A stretch of DNA of 64,000 nucleotides from Veillonella nakazawae (GTDB taxonomy: Bacteria; Bacillota; Negativicutes; Veillonellales; Veillonellaceae): positions 716,001 through 780,000 of the forward strand of contig NZ_AP022321.1 in assembly GCF_013393365.1 (NCBI RefSeq). Reading direction: 5' to 3'. Under the pieces are notes generated by a model. The model was not told the origin of the DNA, did no database searches, and saw only the letters and a list, made by a program, of their open reading frames with translations. Shown one piece after another: positions 56,452-63,872 of this stretch. Positions within the stretch are counted from its first letter, which is position 1. Each line of letters begins with the position of its first letter. The position numbers were made by a program, and so were the translations under genes.

Positions 56452-57696
56452 ATGATAAATGATGTATTAGATTATCACTTTGAGATCATAAATGATGGTG
56501 ATAATTTGACAGAGTCTTTTTGTGGAGAATGGGATATATATCCATATTGTGATCGATATAATGAGAGGTTGAATTGCTCTTTTGTAGGAATGGTAATAAA
56601 AGAAGATAATATTCTGCTTTCATTTCCAAAGCATTATAATGTTGAGAACGCAATTTCACGAGATGAAAAGTTACAACTTTTAAAAGAGATGAAGGATATA
56701 TTGTATATTATAGAGCGAGATAGACAACTCTATGGTGTGGAGCCTGGACAATTATCTGATACAATTCCTGTAGATGCGTACTACTATATTCTTAGATATT
56801 ATTTAGAGTTTGGTTTATATCATAGTCAAATTAGAGATACTTCAAAAGGATATAAAGGTCATATCAATTGGTACCAAACAATAAATACAATTCGCCCCTT
56901 ATTAAGTGATGGAAATTTTGTATACTCTCCGTTTATAGTTAACTGTGAATACGATGAGTCAATTTTTATTACTGAGTGTATGGATTATGTCTTATATGAT
57001 TTTTATAAATCATTTCAATCTTTATTAGATGATATCCATCCTTATAAGCGTCAATTTTATAATCCTATTTTTGACGAGTACAATTTTTGTATCTCTAAGT
57101 TACAAACATTAGTTGGTCGTTTTTTCAAGGATCATGAACGATTGTTATTGAATTCCTTGATAAGATACTTTCAATGGAAAAGTAATCGTAGTAAGTCATC
57201 TAAGTTTCTAACTCTGTATTTTGGATGGTTCTGGGAGCGTATGGTAAACTCCTATCTATCTAGTCATCTCCAAATTATGGGACATGATTATAAAATTACA
57301 AAGGAGTCACAATCTAGTAATTTAAAAATAATAAAGCCTGATAACATAGATATAGAGGAAAATAAAACAAGAGGCCGTGGCCGATTTTCTATACAGTTTG
57401 ATCATTACTTAAACATTATAACTAGTAGAAGACAACAATTAATCTTACTATTCGATTCTAAGTATTTTTCTAATGATGTGAATTCATTTAATTATAAGCA
57501 AGCCTTTTATTACTATTACTTGCGTGGTAAATATAAAAATGCCATTATTAGAAATGCTTTAGTTATACCTACATCCGGTGAAAGAAAAACTGTAGTACAT
57601 GTTGATAGACGACACATTGATGGTCTATATATTCTTGAAGAATATATAAATCTTAAAGCTGTAATCAGTGATTATAAGAAATTATTTTCAAGTTAG
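56452..57696 (+). CDS. McrC-type restriction endonuclease subunit
   Basis: A 414-residue protein of the McrC/LlaJI type. The N-terminal half binds McrB. The C-terminal nuclease core has FSIQFDHYLNII...LILLFDSKYFSNDVNSFNYKQAFYYYYLRGKY, a PD-(D/E)xK site with DSK near residue 332. With McrB it forms a modification-dependent (type IV) restriction system. No methyltransferase is nearby, which fits type IV rather than an LlaJI-style system. It begins two bases after the mcrB stop. Confidence 0.87.
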   Translation: MINDVLDYHFEIINDGDNLTESFCGEWDIYPYCDRYNERLNCSFVGMVIKEDNILLSFPKHYNVENAISRDEKLQLLKEMKDILYIIERDRQLYGVEPGQLSDTIPVDAYYYILRYYLEFGLYHSQIRDTSKGYKGHINWYQTINTIRPLLSDGNFVYSPFIVNCEYDESIFITECMDYVLYDFYKSFQSLLDDIHPYKRQFYNPIFDEYNFCISKLQTLVGRFFKDHERLLLNSLIRYFQWKSNRSKSSKFLTLYFGWFWERMVNSYLSSHLQIMGHDYKITKESQSSNLKIIKPDNIDIEENKTRGRGRFSIQFDHYLNIITSRRQQLILLFDSKYFSNDVNSFNYKQAFYYYYLRGKYKNAIIRNALVIPTSGERKTVVHVDRRHIDGLYILEEYINLKAVISDYKKLFSS

Positions 57697-57836
57697 TTGT
57701 CCTTGAAAATATTGTAGTTATAAATTAGGTTAAATTAGCTCTTGTATTTTTTAGTCAAATTTAGATGTGTAAAGTTAAAACAGGAAAAGAAATCCTTAGA
57801 TTTCTTTCCCTGTTTAAATATGATATAATTTATATC

Positions 57837-57927
57837 AAAGTGAGGCATAAATGGTTTGGTCGCCAGACTTCGCTTCTAGTAATTTAAAATTGAAGAAACG
57901 GTCTGACTTCTATGTCGGGCCTTTTTT
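57837..57927 (+). ncRNA. Predicted antitoxin small RNA, copy B
   Basis: Extended -10 TGATATAAT with TATAAT at 57824-57829; the same terminator stem as in the other copies, followed by T6 ending at 57927. It carries TTTGGTCG like copy C. Its variable loop is AGTAATTTAAAA. Confidence 0.65.
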
Positions 57928-57967
57928 CATGCCACGATTAGAAAGCTAGCTTTCAGCTATAGGTCAA

Positions 57968-58045
57968 TCACTTTGCTGCCATGATAATGGTCGCTACAAG
58001 TATCCCAAAGGAGATCATTAACGATAACACTTTAAATGTACTCAT
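57968..58045 (-). CDS. Predicted type I toxin peptide, copy B (25 aa)
   Basis: Encodes exactly the same peptide as copy A although several codons differ: TTT for TTC at Phe4, TTA for CTC at Leu9, ATC for ATT at Ile11, GGG for GGT at Gly14. All changes are silent, which argues strongly that this ORF is translated. Promoter on the minus strand: TTTACT (58137-58132), 17 bp, TATATT (58114-58109). Confidence 0.78.
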   Translation of the reverse strand: MSTFKVLSLMISFGILVATIIMAAK

Positions 58046-58265
58046 ATTGATTACCGCCAATCTCTAGAAGATTAGCAAAGGCTGGACCCATTTAGAGGCC
58101 TCAATTTCAATATAGTGCCGTTAATTATAAAAGTAAATAGATTAGAGGTTCCTAATAGTCACCTAGGTGACCAATAGGAACCTTTTTCGTTTTGTAATCG
58201 TATTCATAATTGTGTTCCTATTATGTTACAATACAGTTAAAATTACTATTTGTGGAGAGATGTAT

Positions 58266-59483
58266 ATGTTAAAACGATTATTATTAAGTGCTATTGTATT
58301 GAGCGCTGTTAGTGTATCTAGTTATGCTGTTGATGTGAATATTCCCGGTGCAGATCCAAGTATTTCGCGTGATGCATATGTACAGGCGGTATATACGACT
58401 GATAAAATTGAGTCTACATATGATGAGAGATTAAAAAAGAAGGCAGATTCATTTTCCGCTTATTCTAAAGCGCGCTTTAATCAAGAGTTTGGTGTTGTTG
58501 TAGACGACGATGCTGTAGAATCCTTAAAGAATGAGATTTATACTATTGAACGTCGTAAGTTTGATGGTAACACAGTAGTGAATTTACATAATAAAAAGGG
58601 TGGCCTATCAGTAACATTACCATTTAGTGCAGTACAAAAAGAGGCATTAAGTGATTTTCCGGATGCAACGGCTGGTTATTTATTTCAGTCCCCAATGATT
58701 GTTACTGCTATTATTGAAAATAAAATGCCATATGCTCCTGATAAAACAGATATGGTTTTTAAATATGATGGTCTTAGTAAAAGTTACTGGAGAAAAATAA
58801 CTCTTACTGGTGCTGTAGATATGGACATTATTGCTTTAAATTTTGAGTTGAGTAAGCATCCTAAGCAAGCATATAATATTATTCTGTATCCTCGTGTAAC
58901 AGAGAGTGTCACATCAAATGATATTAATAAAATAATGGCTAATTATGTATTGCCTTCAATTCAATCTCTTCGAGGTTTAGATGACTATAGCCGAGTAGAA
59001 AACTATAAGAAATATTCTTTTAGAGTTCCTAAAACAGCCGTTAAAGAAAATAACCCTAATGTTAAGATAGATGGTGTGACTTTCACAGTTGATAGAGATA
59101 TAAGGCAACAAATTTTGATTGACCCTGTAAATAATTTGGAAAAGGGTGTATTTAGTTCATTTGACGAAATTGATCTGTTACAAAAAATAGATAATAAGAC
59201 TGCTGAGTTCTTTGGATTTCCTGGATCTCCAAAGATTATCAAAGGTAGCCATTCCTTTGTTTGGAATGATGGTGTGCCAGGTTTACTACTAGATCTTGAA
59301 TTAGATAATCGCCAGGGTGTATTGATGTTTATTACTTATGATGATAGTTTTAAGTACCAAAATTCAATCCAATATCCCTTAGATGATGGTGCATATACTA
59401 AGGCGCAGTTACGAAAATTAATTACAGATGTAACATTATCTGACACTGGTAATATGTATCAAGAGGATGTTTGGTTTATCTAA
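58266..59483 (+). CDS. Secreted protein, NIPGADPSIS family (copy 2)
   Basis: About 405 residues with a signal peptide (MLKRLLLSAIVLSAVSVSSYA). The mature protein begins VDVNIPGADPSISRDAY. It is a paralogue of the protein at 42,935-44,164; both also contain NYVLPSI. The family is unknown to me. Start chosen at ATG 58266 from GGAGAG six bases before it. It lies between toxin cassettes B and C. Confidence 0.7.
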   Translation: MLKRLLLSAIVLSAVSVSSYAVDVNIPGADPSISRDAYVQAVYTTDKIESTYDERLKKKADSFSAYSKARFNQEFGVVVDDDAVESLKNEIYTIERRKFDGNTVVNLHNKKGGLSVTLPFSAVQKEALSDFPDATAGYLFQSPMIVTAIIENKMPYAPDKTDMVFKYDGLSKSYWRKITLTGAVDMDIIALNFELSKHPKQAYNIILYPRVTESVTSNDINKIMANYVLPSIQSLRGLDDYSRVENYKKYSFRVPKTAVKENNPNVKIDGVTFTVDRDIRQQILIDPVNNLEKGVFSSFDEIDLLQKIDNKTAEFFGFPGSPKIIKGSHSFVWNDGVPGLLLDLELDNRQGVLMFITYDDSFKYQNSIQYPLDDGAYTKAQLRKLITDVTLSDTGNMYQEDVWFI

Positions 59484-59560
59484 TCCTTATTTTTATAAAT
59501 AAAATAGGGAAAGAAATCATACGATTCCTTTCCTTGTTTAGATATGATATAATTTATATC

Positions 59561-59651
59561 AAAGTGAGGCATAAATGGTTTGGTCGCCAGACTTCGCTTC
59601 TAAAGTTTTAAAATTGAAGAAACGGTCTGACTTCTATGTCGGGCCTTTTTT
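59561..59651 (+). ncRNA. Predicted antitoxin small RNA, copy C
   Basis: Extended -10 TGATATAAT with TATAAT at 59548-59553; terminator with T6 ending at 59651. It carries TTTGGTCG as in copy B. Its variable loop is AAAGTTTTAAAA. Confidence 0.65.
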
Positions 59652-59691
59652 CATGCCCCAATTAGAAAGCTAGCTTTCAGCTAGAGGTCAA

Positions 59692-59769
59692 TCACTTTGC
59701 TGCCATGATAATGGTCGCCACAAGTATGCCAAAGGAAATCATCAACGATAACACTTTGAATGTACTCAT
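59692..59769 (-). CDS. Predicted type I toxin peptide, copy C (25 aa)
   Basis: Same 25-residue peptide as copies A and B. Silent differences include TTG at Leu9, GGC at Gly14 and GTG at Val17. Promoter on the minus strand: TTTACT (59862-59857), 17 bp, TATATT (59839-59834). The hairpin before the ribosome binding site has a different sequence (AATC...GATT around CTCGAG) but still forms. Confidence 0.78.
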   Translation of the reverse strand: MSTFKVLSLMISFGILVATIIMAAK

Positions 59770-59936
59770 ATTGATCACCGCCAATCCTCGAGTTGATTAG
59801 CAAAGGCTGGACCCATTTAGAGGCCTCAAGTTCAATATAATGTTGTGAATAATAAAAGTAAATAGATTAGAGGTTCCTAATAGTCACCTAGGTGATCAAT
59901 AGGAACCTCTTTCGTTTTGTAATTAGTTTGGGGGAT

Positions 59937-61157
59937 TTAACAGTATCTTTTATGCAGACCTCGTTTGCCGTATATTTTTAAGATTATAGCAATAATTGTA
60001 TTTAATACAAATAGAAGAGCAAAGCATACTAAGGCTGTAGTATATCCATATCCTGCTTCGTGAAAGTATGACACGAGCATAGGACCAACTATACCAGCTA
60101 ATCCCCAAGCGGTTAGAATGCGGCCATGAATAGTGGAGAGTTGGCGTATGCCATAGAGGTCTGCAAGATATGCTGGCATACAGGCGAATCCGCCGCCATA
60201 GCAGGTGATAATGAGAAGAATTAAAACTTGGAATGTTAGAGCATTATTGGTTTCGGCAAGTACGTAGAATGCGATGATTTGTATAACAAAGAATAGTATG
60301 TAAGTTTGTGCACGGCCAAAGTAGTCGGAGATAGTGGACCATGCAATGCGACCTCCACCATTGAAGATACCGATGATACCAACTAGTGATGCAGCTGCTG
60401 CAGGTGTCATACCAATGGTTTCTTGTGCCATAGGGGATGCTAAGGATAGAAGACCTATACCACAGGTAATATTAATAAAGAAAATCCACCAAAGGGCACC
60501 AAATTGCCAAGTTTTCATAGCATCATTGGCTAGCATACCATGGTTGTGAACGTACATAGTGGATTTATCTTTCGTAGTTCGAGGTGGTTGTTTTGGTTGA
60601 GGTGCTTTCAAATAGAGAGAAGAGGCGCCCATAACCACTAGATAGATTACGCCGAGGATAATGAAGTTATTTACTAATCCAACTTGAGCTACGAGGAATT
60701 GCATAAGTGGTCCTGCAATGAGTGAAGCAAATCCAAAACCCATAATGGCTAACCCGGTGGCAAATCCTGGGCGATTTGGAAAGTATTTTACCAGTGTAGA
60801 AACTGGTGTTATATAACCAATACCTAGTCCGATACCACCGATGATACCATAGAATAGATAGAGTAAGGTAAGATTATGGACACTAAGTGCATAAGCAGTA
60901 CCTAATAGGCCTGCCACCCAGAATAACATAGCAAGAAGGCCGCTTTTCTTGGGACCTATTTTTTCTGCAAAGGATCCTAAAAAGCCTGCAGACAGTCCAA
61001 GCATCAGGATAGCTAGGGAGAAGGTCCATGTTGTTTGAGACATAGTAAATCCCATATCTGCCATAATAGGTCGTGTGAGCACGCTCCATGCGTACACACT
61101 ACCGATGGATATATGCAGACCAATGGCAGCTAGTGCAATAAGCCAACGATTTCTCAT
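59937..61157 (-). CDS. OFA-type MFS transporter (oxalate/formate antiporter family)
   Basis: A 406-residue 12-helix carrier of the OFA family (RWLIALAAIGLHISIGSVYAWSVL, FGFASLIAGPLMQFLV, GIGYITPVSTLVKYFPNRPGFATGLAIMGFG, IFNGGGRIAWSTISDYFGR). Family members carry oxalate, formate or other monocarboxylates. The leader looks like a ZTP riboswitch, which would tie the gene to one-carbon shortage and favour formate as substrate (inference). AAAGGAG precedes the ATG. Confidence 0.85.
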   Translation of the reverse strand: MRNRWLIALAAIGLHISIGSVYAWSVLTRPIMADMGFTMSQTTWTFSLAILMLGLSAGFLGSFAEKIGPKKSGLLAMLFWVAGLLGTAYALSVHNLTLLYLFYGIIGGIGLGIGYITPVSTLVKYFPNRPGFATGLAIMGFGFASLIAGPLMQFLVAQVGLVNNFIILGVIYLVVMGASSLYLKAPQPKQPPRTTKDKSTMYVHNHGMLANDAMKTWQFGALWWIFFINITCGIGLLSLASPMAQETIGMTPAAAASLVGIIGIFNGGGRIAWSTISDYFGRAQTYILFFVIQIIAFYVLAETNNALTFQVLILLIITCYGGGFACMPAYLADLYGIRQLSTIHGRILTAWGLAGIVGPMLVSYFHEAGYGYTTALVCFALLFVLNTIIAIILKIYGKRGLHKRYC

Positions 61158-61224
61158 AAGAAAACTCCTTTCATATAGGTGAGATGATTTAAACTTTGTA
61201 CAGTATTATTTGCTACAAGAAAAT

Positions 61225-61325
61225 AAAAAAAGACCGCCTGAACAAAAGCTTGCCCAGACGGTCGGCTATCACACGATGTGCGCTACTGTGCATGTAGTCA
61301 ATTCTACGAATCCGTCAGCCCAGTA
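61225..61325 (-). promoter_or_regulatory. ZTP (pfl)-like riboswitch with terminator
   Basis: On the minus strand a folded leader contains the pfl-motif signature CCGACCGTCTGGGCA (61265-61251). It is preceded by a small hairpin GCACA-TCG-TGTG and an earlier GTAG/CTAC stem. GACCGTCTG (61263-61255) can instead pair with CAGGCGGTC (61240-61232), forming a terminator that runs into T7. Aptamer and terminator are thus mutually exclusive, an ON switch when ligand binds. The class is recognised by eye; the 5' half matches the consensus only loosely. Confidence 0.65.
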
Positions 61326-61471
61326 GTAATATGTTACAAATATAGCAATTGAGAGGATATCTTGTCGTTGATATAAGTCACTATTGTATGCACTATAAAG
61401 GTTTATAATTGAAAACAAGGAAAGAAATACTTAGATTTCTTTCCTTGTTTAGATATGATATAATTTATATC

Positions 61472-61561
61472 AAAGTGAGGCATAAATGGTTTCGACGCCA
61501 GACTTCGCTTCTAATAAGAAAAATTGAAGAAACGGTCTGACTTCTATGTCGGGCCTTTTTT
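61472..61561 (+). ncRNA. Predicted antitoxin small RNA, copy D
   Basis: Extended -10 TGATATAAT with TATAAT at 61459-61464; terminator with T6 ending at 61561. It carries TTTCGACG like copy A. Its variable loop is AATAAGAAAAA. Confidence 0.65.
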
Positions 61562-61601
61562 CATGCCACGATTAGAAAGCTAGCTTTCAGCTAGAGGTCA
61601 A

Positions 61602-61679
61602 TCACTTTGCTGCCATGATAATGGTCGCTACAAGCATACCAAAGGAAATCATTAACGATAACACTTCGAATGTACTCAT
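61602..61679 (-). CDS. Predicted type I toxin peptide, copy D (25 aa)
   Basis: Same length and pattern as the other copies with two replacements, Lys5 to Glu (MSTFEVLSLM) and Ile15 to Met. Glu at position 5 and the MISFGM stretch are closer to known holin-like toxins. Promoter on the minus strand: TTTACT (61771-61766), 17 bp, TATATT (61748-61743). Confidence 0.77.
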   Translation of the reverse strand: MSTFEVLSLMISFGMLVATIIMAAK

Positions 61680-61904
61680 ATTGATCACCGCCAATCTCTA
61701 GAAGATTAGCAAAGGCTGGACCCATTTAGAGGCCTCAACTTCAATATAGTGATGTCCATAATAAAAGTAAATAGATGAGAGGTTCCTAATAGTCACCTAG
61801 GTGACCAATAGGAACCTCTTTCGTTTTGTAACTATTATAATGGAATAGATTAATTATGTTACAATACAAATAAGATAATAGTTTTTAGGGAGAGGGAGAC
61901 TCAT

Positions 61905-62501
61905 ATGAAACGTTGTATTACATTAATAAGCTTAGGTTTGTGTTTAGCCGTACCGATGCTTTCACAAGCTAGCGATATAAAGCCTTTTATGCATGTTACG
62001 AATGTACATAATGGTCAATATGATGTGGTATTAGATGCTATTACAGATACAAAGTTTTATGGACCGTATCAATTCCGAGTATTAAAGAATGCTATCGAAA
62101 CGCAGGGTGAAACAAAGGACATTGATGGTAGGGCGTTTAGAACCTCTGATGGGGTATTTATGCATGTAAAGGCTAGATCTATCGATAGTACGAGTTCCAC
62201 GTTAGATGCTGAGGTTAATGAGATTGTTAAAGATAGGACGGTTCCTGAACCTACAGTTAAGATGATATTGCCTGTTAAGCATGATGTAATAGAGGTCAAT
62301 AATGATGGTGTGCGTAGTTTGCTAGCCGAATTTATGTATGGCTGGCCGTTACATAATAGGACTGATATGGTATTAGTTACTGATTATGAGGAAACTCGTT
62401 ACTATTATAAGTTGCAGTTTTATAGAGACAAGCTACCAAATGGTGTTCGCATTGAGCAGTTGCGTCAAATGATTATGGATGCGCAGTTCAGTTATAAATA
62501 A
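61905..62501 (+). CDS. Secreted protein of unknown function
   Basis: A 198-residue protein with a signal peptide (MKRCITLISLGLCLAVPMLSQA). The mature part is polar without cysteines and has no recognised domain (VTNVHNGQYDVVLDAITDTKFYGPYQFRVLKNAIETQGETKDIDGR). GGGAGAGGGAG precedes the ATG. It ends before a GAGGTTCC hairpin like those of the cassettes. Confidence 0.65.
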   Translation: MKRCITLISLGLCLAVPMLSQASDIKPFMHVTNVHNGQYDVVLDAITDTKFYGPYQFRVLKNAIETQGETKDIDGRAFRTSDGVFMHVKARSIDSTSSTLDAEVNEIVKDRTVPEPTVKMILPVKHDVIEVNNDGVRSLLAEFMYGWPLHNRTDMVLVTDYEETRYYYKLQFYRDKLPNGVRIEQLRQMIMDAQFSYK

Positions 62502-62534
62502 GTGATATCTAATTAGCACAATATAGTTATAAAT

Positions 62535-62582
62535 AAAAGAGGTTCCTAATGGTCATAGTAGTGACTTATAGGAACCTCTTTT
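62535..62582. terminator. Bidirectional terminator of the GAGGTTCC type
   Basis: A perfect 14-bp stem AAAAGAGGTTCCTA / TAGGAACCTCTTTT with an inner GTCA/TGAC pairing. It has the same core as the right borders of the toxin cassettes but stands without a cassette, between convergent genes. Confidence 0.88.
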
Positions 62583-62624
62583 ATAATGCTTTAATTTACA
62601 TGAATTTGATATAAGGTTATATTA

Positions 62625-63872
62625 CTAATAAGTGTGTTTTTTGATTTGTGGTGGTTTTATATGTTTTACAATTGCGATAGATATAGCAATTGTAAAAGCT
62701 ATCAAAAAGGATTCTTTTGCGAAGCTAATGGCAATAGTTTCTTGTCCCATTAGCATATAATAAATGGATCGATAAAAGCTGAGTCCTGGTAGTAAAGGGA
62801 ATAAGCTAGTCATTAGGAAAACTATAGCAGGGCATTTCCGTTTAACAGCCAATATTCTTGATGCTATGGCGATGATAAAACCACTGATGAATATGGAGAG
62901 CATAACATTAGACTGTAGTGAAGATAATGTTAAGAACAAGAACCATGAGATGAATCCTAATATTGTACAATCGATAAAATGTTGTTTAGCTACACGGAAT
63001 AAGATTGCAAATGCTGTAGTACCAATACCAGCCATTATACTACGCATAAACATAGAGGTTAAGGAATTAGTATCTAAATTAGAGGTATAAAGAGGAATCA
63101 TTTGTGTGTTGAAGAGTAGTGATTGTACTACTGCGACCCCTACAGCCATTGAAATACAGGTAAGTAACGCGCCCATCATAAGGGTTATTCCTGTATTATA
63201 GTTATTCTGGCTATACTCTCTAATAGCATTGACGAAAGGAACTCCGGGAACAATGTCAATCATGGCTCCTAGTAATATAACTGATAAGTTGGAGCCTAAT
63301 TCAAAGTGGATAAAGAGATTACCCAATAAGGCTATTAGAATACTACCTAAAATGGTAATCAATACATCAGAGCTAAGTATGCGTTTGATGGTACACATAT
63401 AGACGCCTAATATTAAGCCTATAATACCTGCAATTATAGAGTCTGTTATAGAACTACCAATTGCATAGCTAAAGCCCGAAGCTCCTAACGTATAAGCTAC
63501 TAATCTCCAAAAAAAAGAATAGTCTGACATGGTATCAATTTGATTAAGTTCACTTTCAATCTCCTCAATAGTAATATTTTTTTGTGTGATACGTCGGGAG
63601 AGAGCATTAACAGATTCAATTTTGCTGAGGTTAATATCGACTTCAGGAACGTTATAAATACGAGTAATTTCAGTTCCATCAGCTTTCTTAGCAGTTGCAA
63701 AAATGCCTCTATTTGATACGTAGGCTTCTAAATCTTTAAAATTCATAGCTCTTGCTATGTAATTCATAGTATCCTCTGTACGACTGATTTCGGCGCCACT
63801 GCTAAGTAGTATTTTTCCAGCTTTTAGTATAATTTCTAATTCCACACCTGTCATTATTTCCTCGTTATTCAT
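62625..63872 (-). CDS. Threonine/serine exporter family protein (ThrE-like)
   Basis: A 415-residue protein fusing the cytoplasmic DUF1212 domain (ELEIILKAGKILLSSGAEISRTEDTMNYIARAMNF, ATAKKADGTEITRIYNVP) to about ten membrane helices, including the second ThrE domain (DUF3815). ThrE exports threonine and serine in corynebacteria; the substrate here is not shown. Its ATG overlaps the stop of the next upstream gene on this strand, so the two are coupled. Confidence 0.85.
   Translation of the reverse strand: MNNEEIMTGVELEIILKAGKILLSSGAEISRTEDTMNYIARAMNFKDLEAYVSNRGIFATAKKADGTEITRIYNVPEVDINLSKIESVNALSRRITQKNITIEEIESELNQIDTMSDYSFFWRLVAYTLGASGFSYAIGSSITDSIIAGIIGLILGVYMCTIKRILSSDVLITILGSILIALLGNLFIHFELGSNLSVILLGAMIDIVPGVPFVNAIREYSQNNYNTGITLMMGALLTCISMAVGVAVVQSLLFNTQMIPLYTSNLDTNSLTSMFMRSIMAGIGTTAFAILFRVAKQHFIDCTILGFISWFLFLTLSSLQSNVMLSIFISGFIIAIASRILAVKRKCPAIVFLMTSLFPLLPGLSFYRSIYYMLMGQETIAISFAKESFLIAFTIAISIAIVKHIKPPQIKKHTY

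Larger units (their letters stand above)
57778..58187. repeat. Type I toxin-antitoxin cassette, copy B
   Basis: Second repeat, between mcrC and a secreted-protein gene. The left hairpin has 17 paired positions with one mismatch (57778-57794 with 57799-57815). The right hairpin AGAGGTTCCTAAT...ATAGGAACCT is at 58144-58184, with a CACCTAGGTG core. Confidence 0.88.
59502..59918. repeat. Type I toxin-antitoxin cassette, copy C
   Basis: Third repeat. The left hairpin (59502-59518 with 59523-59539) has more mismatches than in A or D. The right hairpin AGAGGTTCCTAAT...ATAGGAACCTCT (59869-59910) also faces the end of the minus-strand MFS gene and can terminate it. Confidence 0.88.
61413..61827. repeat. 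Type I toxin-antitoxin cassette, copy D
   Basis: Fourth repeat, between the riboswitch-MFS unit and a secreted-protein gene. The left hairpin AAACAAGGAAAGAAAT... lies at 61413-61450. The right hairpin AGAGGTTCCTAAT...ATAGGAACCTCT (61778-61819) is near-perfect with a CACCTAGGTG core. Confidence 0.88.

Noticed and set aside
54164..61600. Short + strand ORFs beginning ATGGTTTCGACG or ATGGTTTGGTCG inside the cassettes
   Set aside because: Frames are 13 codons in A and D but about 32 in B and C because the loop length changes by one base. Differences are not silent. The RNA is better read as non-coding.
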